DNA from: an uncultured Prevotellaceae bacterium
GTDB lineage: Bacteria > Bacteroidota > Bacteroidia > Bacteroidales > Bacteroidaceae
NCBI GenBank assembly: GCA_947165505.1
Contig: CAMVAT010000022.1
Coordinates: 1-43,940 of the forward strand
Length of the DNA stretch: 43,940 bases
Direction: 5' to 3'
The first letter of the stretch is position 1; every line of letters starts with the position of its first letter. The position numbers were made by a program, and so were the translations under genes. This document shows positions 1-6,204 of the stretch, piece by piece. Below the pieces are notes generated by a model. That model was not told the origin of the DNA. It saw only the letters and a list, made by a program, of their open reading frames with translations, and searched no databases.

Positions 1-45
1 AGGTATCAGCCCTAAATTTTTTCACAAGGGAAATGTTTAGCGGAC

Positions 46-102
46 AGTAATAAAATAAAATAAAACAGTGTGCAAACCGCTGTCAATCATCGTTCGCACA
101 CT
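46..102 (-). terminator. possible weak terminator after the YARHG gene
   Basis: AGTGTGC at 67-73 and GCACACT at 96-102 form a 7-bp inverted repeat with a 22-nt loop. Read on the minus strand it is followed by a T-rich run (complement of the A-rich 46-64). It lies about 100 bp past the end of the minus-strand gene at 203-616. The long loop makes the call weak. I see no gene in 1-202. Confidence 0.3.
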
Positions 103-202
103 ATTAAAAATGTTGCAAGAAACAAATTTCTGCCGTTTTGTCTGAAATCTTTAGTCGCACCAGCGGGCGTTTCTGCTCCGGCCGTTAGGCCGCGGGCGAG
201 CG

Positions 203-616
203 TCACTCGTATTTCAGCAGAAACTGGATGTTGTAGTTCTCGTATTTGTTAAACTCCTTGGCGGGCACCTCGTTGCGCGTGGGCCGGTACCAGCTCTGCG
301 TATTGAAGTAGTTGCGCAGGTTGGCATCCTTGAAGCGGCGGCCGTGGCGGGCGTAGATGGAGTTCTTCAGCACGCGCACCTGTCCGCGGTCCATATACTG
401 GATGTCGTCGTAGGTGGCGTAGCGTGTCGAGAGCCAGTCATACTGTGTGCCCCATGCCACGTTGGCTGTACGGGCGGTGCTGCTGCTCCGTTTCTTGGTG
501 GTCTGCTGCTTGCGCGGGATGGAGGGTACTTGCGCGTCGGCCACGAGCTGGAAGCCGAAGGCGAAACAAATCACGAGGGCGAGGCGTGCGCCCAGATGTA
601 GGATGGCTTTTTTCAT
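203..616 (-). CDS. small exported YARHG-domain protein
   Basis: This 137-residue protein starts with a signal peptide (MKK, hydrophobic stretch to about residue 28, cleavage near ADAQ). A basic Ser/Thr-rich linker follows, then a C-terminal YARHG domain at about residues 80-120, recognisable by IYARHGRRF, then a conserved Asn/Phe and a WYRPTR segment. YARHG domains are common in exported proteins and are thought to act outside the cytoplasm; no enzymatic role is established. It is the last of three minus-strand genes for small exported proteins (1743 to 203), 34 bp after the previous one, so co-transcription is likely. The molecular function is unknown. Confidence 0.75.
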   Translation of the reverse strand: MKKAILHLGARLALVICFAFGFQLVADAQVPSIPRKQQTTKKRSSSTARTANVAWGTQYDWLSTRYATYDDIQYMDRGQVRVLKNSIYARHGRRFKDANLRNYFNTQSWYRPTRNEVPAKEFNKYENYNIQFLLKYE

Positions 617-650
617 GTTCGTATCTTTTTAGGGGTTATGGGTCTGTAGC

Positions 651-1196
651 TTACTCCTCGCCGCTGAGCTCCTCGCGTTTTGTCAGTACCAGTTCGCCTT
701 TCTTCCAGTCGTAGCGCAGGTAGCACGACTTCGAGAACGAGACGGCGGCGGTGCTCTCGATACATTTCTTCTTCGTGTTCACCTCCGCACAAGGTATCTC
801 ATGGTATTTATCTACCCTCACGTAGCTCTGGTGGCGGGGGTTCCACACCCAGGCGTCGTAGAAGTCGAGACCCAGGTTGCTGTATTGTCCCAGATACACT
901 TGGATGTCGGGATATCCGTCGAAGTTGATGTCGTGGCGTGAGATGGCTCCCACCTCGGTGGGGTTGTTGGGCATGGCCTCGAGCCATTCCGTGGTCTCCA
1001 GATATTGAAACACGTCTCCGTCGCGCATGACAACGACTGTCACTTTTGTGATGGCGTCATCGTCGTCATGGGCGAGACTTACGGTGAGGGTCTCGTTGCT
1101 TTGCCGGACGGCTGCTGTGGCTGCCTTTTTCGCGCGCTGGCCGAACGTGCTGCATGCCACCAGGATCATTACGGCCATCAGGATGGTTTTCTTCAT
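651..1196 (-). CDS. exported protein with a DxNxDGxxD loop, paralogue of the next gene upstream
   Basis: This 181-residue protein has an N-terminal signal peptide (MKKTILMAVMILVACSTFGQ). The Cys at 15 is not in a perfect lipobox, so a lipoprotein is possible but not certain. Around residues 92-100 is DINFDGYPD, a calcium-loop-like pattern of the FG-GAP/EF-hand kind, followed by an aromatic stretch with VWNP. The upstream neighbour has DYNFDGIPD and VWNPKSHAFV at equivalent places, so the two are diverged tandem copies. Only 4 bp separate it from that gene. No enzyme motif is visible; calcium binding is inferred from the loop alone. Confidence 0.7.
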   Translation of the reverse strand: MKKTILMAVMILVACSTFGQRAKKAATAAVRQSNETLTVSLAHDDDDAITKVTVVVMRDGDVFQYLETTEWLEAMPNNPTEVGAISRHDINFDGYPDIQVYLGQYSNLGLDFYDAWVWNPRHQSYVRVDKYHEIPCAEVNTKKKCIESTAAVSFSKSCYLRYDWKKGELVLTKREELSGEE

Positions 1197-1200
1197 GACT

Positions 1201-1743
1201 TTACTCTAATGTTAACTCTTCCGACCATTCTTTGATTTTTTTCAACTGATACCCCTCCCACACATACGTGGTGTAGTTGATGATACCGTCGAAAATCGTA
1301 TAGGTGACGACGGTCTTGTCCTTGGCTACGGGTTCGGGGTTGACGAGCAACTCATCTACTGCCACGAAGGCGTGGCTCTTCGGGTTCCACACATACCAGT
1401 AGTACATGGCATTGTAGCCGGAGTGGTTGTTTAAGTAGCCTATGCTGACCTGCAGGTCGGGGATGCCGTCGAAGTTGTAGTCCTCCTCCTCGATGTCGCC
1501 GCCTACGAAGGTGTCGGCTTCGATAGGCCAGGGCAAGTCGCTGACCAAGTCATGGCGCTTGCCGTCGGGGGTATAGTAGCTCAGATACAGTTTCTCGATC
1601 TCGCCATCGGCGTTCGACGGGAAGGCGGGTGCCTCCCAAGTCACTTTCTTACGGATGGGGTCCTTGTCGTTTGCCTCTTTCACCGTGGCCGACATGCTAA
1701 TCGAGCACGTCAGCAAGAGCAGGGATAATAATACTTTTTTCAT
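1201..1743 (-). CDS. exported protein with a DxNxDGxxD loop, first gene of a three-gene set
   Basis: This 180-residue protein has a clear signal peptide (MKKVLLSLLLLTCSISMSA). The mature part carries DYNFDGIPDLQVS near residue 90, then an aromatic YYWYVWNPKSHAFV segment and a charged C-terminus. It shares this order with the next gene and is probably its duplicate. It leads the series 1743, 1196, 616. The start sits directly against the TTTAGTG repeat array at 1747, so its leader is repeat sequence, and I could not find a TAnnTTTG promoter box. The function is unknown. Confidence 0.7.
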   Translation of the reverse strand: MKKVLLSLLLLTCSISMSATVKEANDKDPIRKKVTWEAPAFPSNADGEIEKLYLSYYTPDGKRHDLVSDLPWPIEADTFVGGDIEEEDYNFDGIPDLQVSIGYLNNHSGYNAMYYWYVWNPKSHAFVAVDELLVNPEPVAKDKTVVTYTIFDGIINYTTYVWEGYQLKKIKEWSEELTLE

Positions 1744-1746
1744 AGA

Positions 1747-1812
1747 TTTAGTGTTTAGTGTACAGTGTTTAGTGTTGAGTGTTTAGTGTACAGTGTACAG
1801 TGTTTAGTGTTC
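1747..1812. repeat. TTTAGTG-word repeat array
   Basis: This is a degenerate short-word array built from TTTAGTG, TACAGTG and TTGAGTG. The same words recur at 32761-32819 between murE and mraY. One strand is almost free of C, so the array is strongly strand-asymmetric. It joins directly onto a second kind of array at 1814. Confidence 0.85.
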
Positions 1813-1813
1813 T

Positions 1814-1925
1814 AAGCATATCTCTCACCTCTCACCTCTTACCTCTAAAAGGACCTCTCACCTCTTACCTCTAAAATGACCTCTTACCTCTCACCTCTTA
1901 CCTCTCACCTCTTACCTCTTACCTC
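1814..1925. repeat. AAGCATATCTCT core followed by a CTCACCTCTTAC-word array
   Basis: The core AAGCATATCTCT at 1814-1825 is followed by about 100 bp made only of CTCACCT and CTTACCT words and two short spacers. The same core and words occur at 31434-31485 after mraY. The array runs 21 bp into the end of the minus-strand gene at 1905-2306 and supplies its last codons and its stop. Confidence 0.85.
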
Positions 1926-2306
1926 CAATAACTTTTTGATGTCGCTGATTTTTCTCTGCCGCTCAAACGACAGGGTGCGGCTGTGGCGGTCGATGAAGGT
2001 GAACAGCTGCAGGGCGCGCTCAAGTAGGGTGGTGCGCGTGGGCTCCGATTTCAGGTCGGCCTCTACATAGTACAGGTCGGCCAGCATCTCCATGCGGTGG
2101 ATGCGCTGCTCCTCGGGGTAGCGGACGAACGACTGCATCACCTCGTCCATCGTCGTGATGTGATACAGCTCGTAGTCGTCCAGATACTGCCGGTACAGGT
2201 CTTTGATGGCCTCGGAGCGGTCGGATACCTCTTTCTTCTCCAGAAACCGTTGCAGGGCTGCCGCAAACTCCTGTATCAGGCGCATGATATAGTCTTGTTG
2301 TAGCAT
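1905..2306 (-). CDS. conserved-looking hypothetical protein, helical
   Basis: This 133-residue protein is soluble and probably all-helical, rich in Leu, Glu, Arg and Tyr, with no signal peptide or membrane segment. I do not recognise the family. The ATG at 2304-2306 lies 41 bp downstream of a TATCTTTG promoter box (complement of 2347-2354), which supports the start. The last residues (EVRGKR) and the TGA are encoded by the GGTAAGAGGTGAG words of the adjoining array, so the native C-terminus has been replaced or extended by repeat sequence. Confidence 0.6.
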   Translation of the reverse strand: MLQQDYIMRLIQEFAAALQRFLEKKEVSDRSEAIKDLYRQYLDDYELYHITTMDEVMQSFVRYPEEQRIHRMEMLADLYYVEADLKSEPTRTTLLERALQLFTFIDRHSRTLSFERQRKISDIKKLLEVRGKR

Positions 2307-2346
2307 CTTTCCGGTATATCTTGATGTCCTGAGACGTTATGATGTG

Positions 2347-2354
2347 CAAAGATA
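2347..2354 (-). promoter_or_regulatory. -7 promoter box for the gene at 1905-2306
   Basis: On the minus strand this reads TATCTTTG, a full match to the Bacteroidetes TAnnTTTG element, 41 bp before the ATG. I see no good TTTG partner at the usual distance. Confidence 0.5.
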
Positions 2355-2447
2355 CTATTTTTTTTGAAATATCGCAATGATTTCCGTTTTTTATTTCTAA
2401 CCGAAGCATAGATGCGCCTGCTGGCATGTCCGCCGCCATACCATGAC

Positions 2448-2480
2448 AGAGGGTGCCGTTTCTCGCAAACAGCACCCTCT
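2448..2480. terminator. hairpin, possible bidirectional terminator
   Basis: AGAGGGTGC and GCACCCTCT form a perfect 9-bp stem with a 15-nt loop. It lies about 110 bp beyond the stop of the minus-strand gene at 2589-3026. There is only a short T run on the plus side and none on the minus side, so it is a strong hairpin but a weak intrinsic terminator. The rest of 2355-2588 shows no convincing gene. Confidence 0.45.
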
Positions 2481-2588
2481 TTACTACTTAAGAAAGGGAT
2501 AACTAAATATTGACTAACCTAATTAACTATGTTATGAGTATGAAACAACTTGTCTTGTGTTGTCAGGATGAGCCTGTGGCGCAGGGCC

Positions 2589-3026
2589 TTATGCGTTGTA
2601 ATTGCTGATCAGACCGTTCTTGTTGAATATGTATGTCACATCGTTGTATAGTTGAACGGCATATCCTCCGTTTACCTTGTCTATCCTCACCTCATCATGC
2701 GCGGGGCAACGACTCTTCACGAAGAGCGAGATGGCGATGGGCACTGCCATCATGGGGATGGCTTCGCGCTGACACTGGATGGTGCTCCATGAACCGTTGT
2801 GGTCGAAACTGATAAAGGTGCCGTCTTTGAGATTCACGTCATATTTGCCATCCACTTCGTTGTATCGTTCGGCCGAGGCGATGGCCTTGCCTCTGAAATG
2901 ATTCTGTACAAAGAGCTGGGCGCTTACTGGCAGTTGCTCCTCAAGCACCGTTTTGCTGTTTGAACAGCCTATTACAGAATGTATCTTGTTGGCGATAGCT
3001 TGAACGAAAGAGCTGATCTGTTTCAT
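2589..3026 (-). CDS. PepSY-like (DUF2874-type) small protein
   Basis: This 145-residue protein resembles the PepSY-like family common in Bacteroidales: LPVSAQLFVQNHF, then YDVNLKDGTFISFDHNGSW, then a second half with YAVQLYNDVTYIFNKNG, i.e. two copies of a short alpha/beta unit with a DG-x-x-I-x-F-x-x-x-G hairpin. Most relatives are exported, but this one has only a short polar N-terminus and no obvious signal peptide. It is monocistronic, with a TATCTTTG box 32 bp upstream (complement of 3058-3065). The ligand and function are unknown. Confidence 0.6.
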   Translation of the reverse strand: MKQISSFVQAIANKIHSVIGCSNSKTVLEEQLPVSAQLFVQNHFRGKAIASAERYNEVDGKYDVNLKDGTFISFDHNGSWSTIQCQREAIPMMAVPIAISLFVKSRCPAHDEVRIDKVNGGYAVQLYNDVTYIFNKNGLISNYNA

Positions 3027-3057
3027 TGTCGTGATCGTTTTTTTCTTTTTGACGATG

Positions 3058-3065
3058 CAAAGATA
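3058..3065 (-). promoter_or_regulatory. -7 promoter box of the PepSY-like gene
   Basis: The minus strand reads TATCTTTG, with a CAAA (TTTG on the minus strand) at 3083-3086, 17 bp away, slightly closer than the usual 19-20 bp. Confidence 0.5.
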
Positions 3066-3136
3066 GGGCGGCTTTCGCGGGGCAAAAAGCGATGAGGCAT
3101 TTTTCTCCTTTTTTTATTGCGACAAGATACGATAAA

Positions 3137-3173
3137 TGCGACAAATCAAGGGGGCTCTGCTTGATTTGTCGCA
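3137..3173 (-). terminator. strong hairpin at the end of the partner-switch operon
   Basis: A perfect 14-bp inverted repeat (TGCGACAAATCAAG and its complement) surrounds a 9-nt loop, 24 bp past the stop of the regulator gene at 3197. On the minus strand a short T-rich stretch (TTTATCG) follows. It probably ends transcription of the operon from 6065 to 3197. Confidence 0.6.
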
Positions 3174-3196
3174 TAGACCGGGCTGCAACCTGCGAT

Positions 3197-3757
3197 TTAC
3201 ATGTCTTTTGTCATCATGGCGCGATAGTCGGCGGGCGACATGCCTATGACGTCTTGTACCCGGCGTTGCAGCGTGCGCACATTGCCAATGCCCGACTCCT
3301 CTGCGATGACGGCGATGTTCCACATCGGCTTCTCGCGCAACATGCGCAGGGCGGCCAGCACGCGCAGGTTGTCGATATAGGCCTCGGGCGTGCGGTGGAT
3401 GGTCTGATGGCGGAACAGGCGGTTCAAGCGCTCTTTGCTCACACCCAGCAACCGGGCCAGATCGTCGGCACTGAATTCGGGCTTCAGGTGCGGACGATCT
3501 TCCTCTACCTTCAGTTCGATGAGGGCCATCAGCTGCGAGTCATCTTGCAGGTCGGCATTCCGCTGCCGTTCGATATTGCCCTTGAGCAACTCACGCGCCA
3601 CGTCGGTGCGACGGCGCATCTCCATATCCTCCTCCAGACGCTCTGAGAGATCCAGATTGCGGTTCACCAGACGTATGATCTCGTCTTTCAGCTTGTCCAC
3701 CTCGCTGCGCAGGGCCTGGTTCTCCTCTTGCAGCTTTTCTATTTCTTCTTGTGTCAT
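3197..3757 (-). CDS. AraC-family transcriptional regulator with N-terminal coiled coil
   Basis: From the ATG at 3755-3757 this is a 186-residue protein. Residues about 3-50 form a charged heptad-like coiled coil, probably for dimerisation. The C-terminal 90 residues are an AraC-type double helix-turn-helix (DDLARLLGVSKERLNRLF, then IAEESGIGNVRTLQRRV, ending GMSPADYR). There is no ligand-binding or receiver domain. An in-frame GTG at 3862 would add 35 residues encoded by a 9-bp tandem repeat; I prefer the ATG because repeats fill gaps like this elsewhere here. It follows the STAS gene and may be an output of, or simply sit beside, the partner-switch pair. Confidence 0.75.
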   Translation of the reverse strand: MTQEEIEKLQEENQALRSEVDKLKDEIIRLVNRNLDLSERLEEDMEMRRRTDVARELLKGNIERQRNADLQDDSQLMALIELKVEEDRPHLKPEFSADDLARLLGVSKERLNRLFRHQTIHRTPEAYIDNLRVLAALRMLREKPMWNIAVIAEESGIGNVRTLQRRVQDVIGMSPADYRAMMTKDM

Positions 3758-3782
3758 GGGTGTTGTTATTTCTTTGACGGCG

Positions 3783-3858
3783 TTAATGGCGTTATTATCG
3801 TTATTTACGTTATTATCGTTATTAACGCTATGATCGCAATGATCGCAATGATCGCTAA
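3783..3858. repeat. 9-bp tandem repeat between the STAS gene and the AraC regulator
   Basis: On the minus strand about eight 9-bp units run in register: GATCATTGC twice, GATCATAGC, then GTTAATAAC, GATAATAAC, GTAAATAAC, GATAATAAC and GCCATTAAC. The frame stays open, so if translated from the GTG at 3862 it would encode DHC and NNx triplets. Confidence 0.85.
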
Positions 3859-3864
3859 TCACCT

Positions 3865-4167
3865 TTATATCATCTGAAACAGATGAGAGAAACCAATCTC
3901 GTCGAATATCTGCCGCAGGGCGGGCGACAAGCCTCTTACGGTCACGGTAGAGCCTTTGCTCTTGGCACTTTTCAGCAGGCCGAGAAACAGCCGCAGACCG
4001 CTCGAAGAGATGTAGCTCAGTTGTGTGCAGTCTAATATGATGTCATGTCCTTCGCAGTCGTTCAGCACTTTCATCTCTTTTTCTGTCTGTGCCGACGCCG
4101 CGGTGTCGAGCCGACCCTCGAAACTCATTACATAGGTGTTGCCCTCTTCGGTGAATGTTGTTTTCAT
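3865..4167 (-). CDS. STAS-domain anti-sigma-factor antagonist (SpoIIAA/RsbV-like)
   Basis: This 100-residue protein is a single STAS domain. The helix-start motif YISSSGLRL at residues 52-60 is the site phosphorylated in SpoIIAA/RsbV; Ser55 is the expected phospho-acceptor, and the usual preceding Asp is a Ser here. Such proteins bind an anti-sigma kinase when dephosphorylated and are released when phosphorylated. Its ATG overlaps the stop of the upstream phosphatase/kinase gene by 4 bp (ATGA), so the two are translationally coupled and very likely partners. Confidence 0.88.
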   Translation of the reverse strand: MKTTFTEEGNTYVMSFEGRLDTAASAQTEKEMKVLNDCEGHDIILDCTQLSYISSSGLRLFLGLLKSAKSKGSTVTVRGLSPALRQIFDEIGFSHLFQMI

Positions 4168-6065
4168 ATCTTGGTAGTTTTGTTGATGTTCTTGTGCAAG
4201 GTGAGTATGTTATGGCCGTGATGCCGTCCATAGTTGATGCTGTCCATATATCGCCGTATCAGGTGTATGCCCAGTCCGCCGATGCTCCTTTCCTCGGCGG
4301 GCAGCGTGGTGTCCACCTCGCCGCGTGTCGTGGGGTCAAACGGCTGTCCCTCGTCGGTGATGACAAAAGTCAGGCGCTCACTGTTGGCCGAGGCCTCTAC
4401 CGTGATGCGGCCCGGAGCCGATGGCGGATAGGCGTATTTGATCACGTTGACCACCGCTTCTTCTATCGCCAGGTTGATGTGGATGGTGTCGGCAAGGCTG
4501 AATCCCAGTTTTTCGCACACCTCCTCAACAAACGATGCCAGACGTGGGGTCTCAGACACATCATTGCTTAATTGCAGCGAGCTGCTCAGCGTGGGGGCCA
4601 CTTGCTGGCGGGTGTAGTCCACTGCGAGCATCGTCAGGTCATCGCTCTGCTCCGTGTCGCCCACGAATGTGATGACGGCCTCTGTCATGTGGGCTATCAC
4701 CTTGTCGGGCGTGTCGTATTTCAGGTGGGCCAGCATACGCTCCGACTCAAACAGCTGATGGGTAGCGTCCTCGGCCTCGGTCAGTCCGTCGGTATAGAGA
4801 AAGAGCAGGGTGCGGGGCTCTAACATCGTCTCCTGGGCGGTGTATGGCCATTCTGTCATGGCTCCTACGGGCAGGTTCGAATCGATGTCCAGTATCCGGG
4901 GCGCCTCGCCGGGGCGCAGCACCACGGGTGCCTTATGTCCTGCGTTCGAGTAGCGCAAACGCCCTGTGGGCAGGTCGAGCACACCGATGAAGAACGTGAT
5001 AAACATATTGTAGTCGTTCTTGCGCATCATGGTGTCGTTCAGGGCCGAGAGGATGCGCTCGGGGGCTGTCTCACGGGTAATCAGCATGCGGTAAACGGAG
5101 AGGGCTACCGACATGAGCAGCGAGGCGGGCACCCCCTTGCCGCTCACGTCGCCGATGCAGAAGAAGAGCTTCTCGTCGCGGATGAGGATGTCGTAGAAGT
5201 CGCCGCCCACCTCGTGCGCCGGCGTGAGCGAGGCATAGACGTCGATGTCGGTGCGGTCGGGGTAGGGAGGGAAGGTCTTCGACAGCATGGCCTGCTGTAT
5301 GCCGTGGGCGATGTTGAGCTCTCCCTCGATGCGCTCCTTCTCGGTCTTCACCATTTGCAGACGTTGCTCGTTGTGGATGGAGCGCTGGATGATGAAGGCA
5401 AGTGCCAACAGTCCGAAGAGGTGGATAAAGATGATGGGCAGCAGCGAATGGTCCAGGTTGTCGTATATCTGAGTGGTGAGGACCGACAGCTCGTCCATGG
5501 GCACATCGACGCCAATCACGGCGATGGTCTTGCCGTTGTCGTCGCGTACGGCACTCGAGCAGGTGCTCATCAGCACCTCGTAATAACGGCTGTCGTAGGG
5601 CTCGCTCCAGTAATTATCGCTCGTCAGACCTTTGATATACCATGATCGCTGCGTATAGTCGAATGTGATGGGCTGCTTGGCTATGGTGCCCAGCGTGTCG
5701 GCCTCATAGTAATAGACACCCCGGTTCTGCCCTTCATCAGCCGACACATAGCAGAAGTCGATGCCTACAATCTCGGGCACGCTGCGGATGGTCTTGCTCA
5801 AGAGCTGCTCCAATCTCTGTTCGTCGCCGCTCATCACCAGCCGCCTCACGTCGGGCATGATGTCTTTGACAGTGCATTCCACCTGGTTAATCAGCTGTTC
5901 GGTCTGGTCGGTTTCATTCAGGTCGTCTTGCGCTTTCTCTCTGAGCTGTGTCGTCAGACTGCGCCGCACAGAGAAATACTGCACGGCGACGGTCAGTTCC
6001 AGCAATACGGCGGCCACGATGAGCACCACGATGCTGCGCTGTTTCACGATACGGCTTGTCTTCAT
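4164..6065 (-). CDS. membrane sensor with PP2C phosphatase and RsbW-like kinase domains fused
   Basis: From the ATG at 6063-6065 this is 633 residues. A transmembrane helix (11-30), a Cache-like extracytoplasmic domain (about 35-200, with YTQRSWYIKG and AVIGVDVPMDEL) and a second helix (209-228) lead through a short coiled coil to a SpoIIE/RsbU PP2C phosphatase (GGDFYD 287-292, GDVSGKG 305-311, then YTDGLTEA and SDDLTM). The last 130 residues are an RsbW-type GHKL ATPase (IEEAVVNVIKYAY, DEGQPFDP, GGLGIHLIRR). The switch phosphatase and its opposing serine kinase are thus in one chain, with the substrate STAS protein next door. A TTG at 6080 would add five residues but is less likely. Confidence 0.88.
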   Translation of the reverse strand: MKTSRIVKQRSIVVLIVAAVLLELTVAVQYFSVRRSLTTQLREKAQDDLNETDQTEQLINQVECTVKDIMPDVRRLVMSGDEQRLEQLLSKTIRSVPEIVGIDFCYVSADEGQNRGVYYYEADTLGTIAKQPITFDYTQRSWYIKGLTSDNYWSEPYDSRYYEVLMSTCSSAVRDDNGKTIAVIGVDVPMDELSVLTTQIYDNLDHSLLPIIFIHLFGLLALAFIIQRSIHNEQRLQMVKTEKERIEGELNIAHGIQQAMLSKTFPPYPDRTDIDVYASLTPAHEVGGDFYDILIRDEKLFFCIGDVSGKGVPASLLMSVALSVYRMLITRETAPERILSALNDTMMRKNDYNMFITFFIGVLDLPTGRLRYSNAGHKAPVVLRPGEAPRILDIDSNLPVGAMTEWPYTAQETMLEPRTLLFLYTDGLTEAEDATHQLFESERMLAHLKYDTPDKVIAHMTEAVITFVGDTEQSDDLTMLAVDYTRQQVAPTLSSSLQLSNDVSETPRLASFVEEVCEKLGFSLADTIHINLAIEEAVVNVIKYAYPPSAPGRITVEASANSERLTFVITDEGQPFDPTTRGEVDTTLPAEERSIGGLGIHLIRRYMDSINYGRHHGHNILTLHKNINKTTKI

Positions 6066-6099
6066 CCGGTTAGCGTTCAACGAGATGTCTTTTCCCCTG

Positions 6100-6107
6100 C
6101 AAATGTA
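6100..6107 (-). promoter_or_regulatory. -7 promoter box of the partner-switch operon
   Basis: The minus strand reads TACATTTG, a full TAnnTTTG match, 35 bp before the ATG of the phosphatase/kinase gene. No clear TTTG lies 19-20 bp further upstream. Confidence 0.5.
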
Positions 6108-6204
6108 GATAAAAAATCCGATATATCATCCTGTCGAAAAAATTTTTTGACGTTTTACCGCATTTATGCCTTTGCAAACGCGTTGCAGGTGGCAAAATGA
6201 AGCG

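Noticed and set aside
70..252. 60-codon plus-strand frame at the left end
   Set aside because: It runs into the YARHG gene in antisense and has no protein features; the sequence there looks like a 3' flank.
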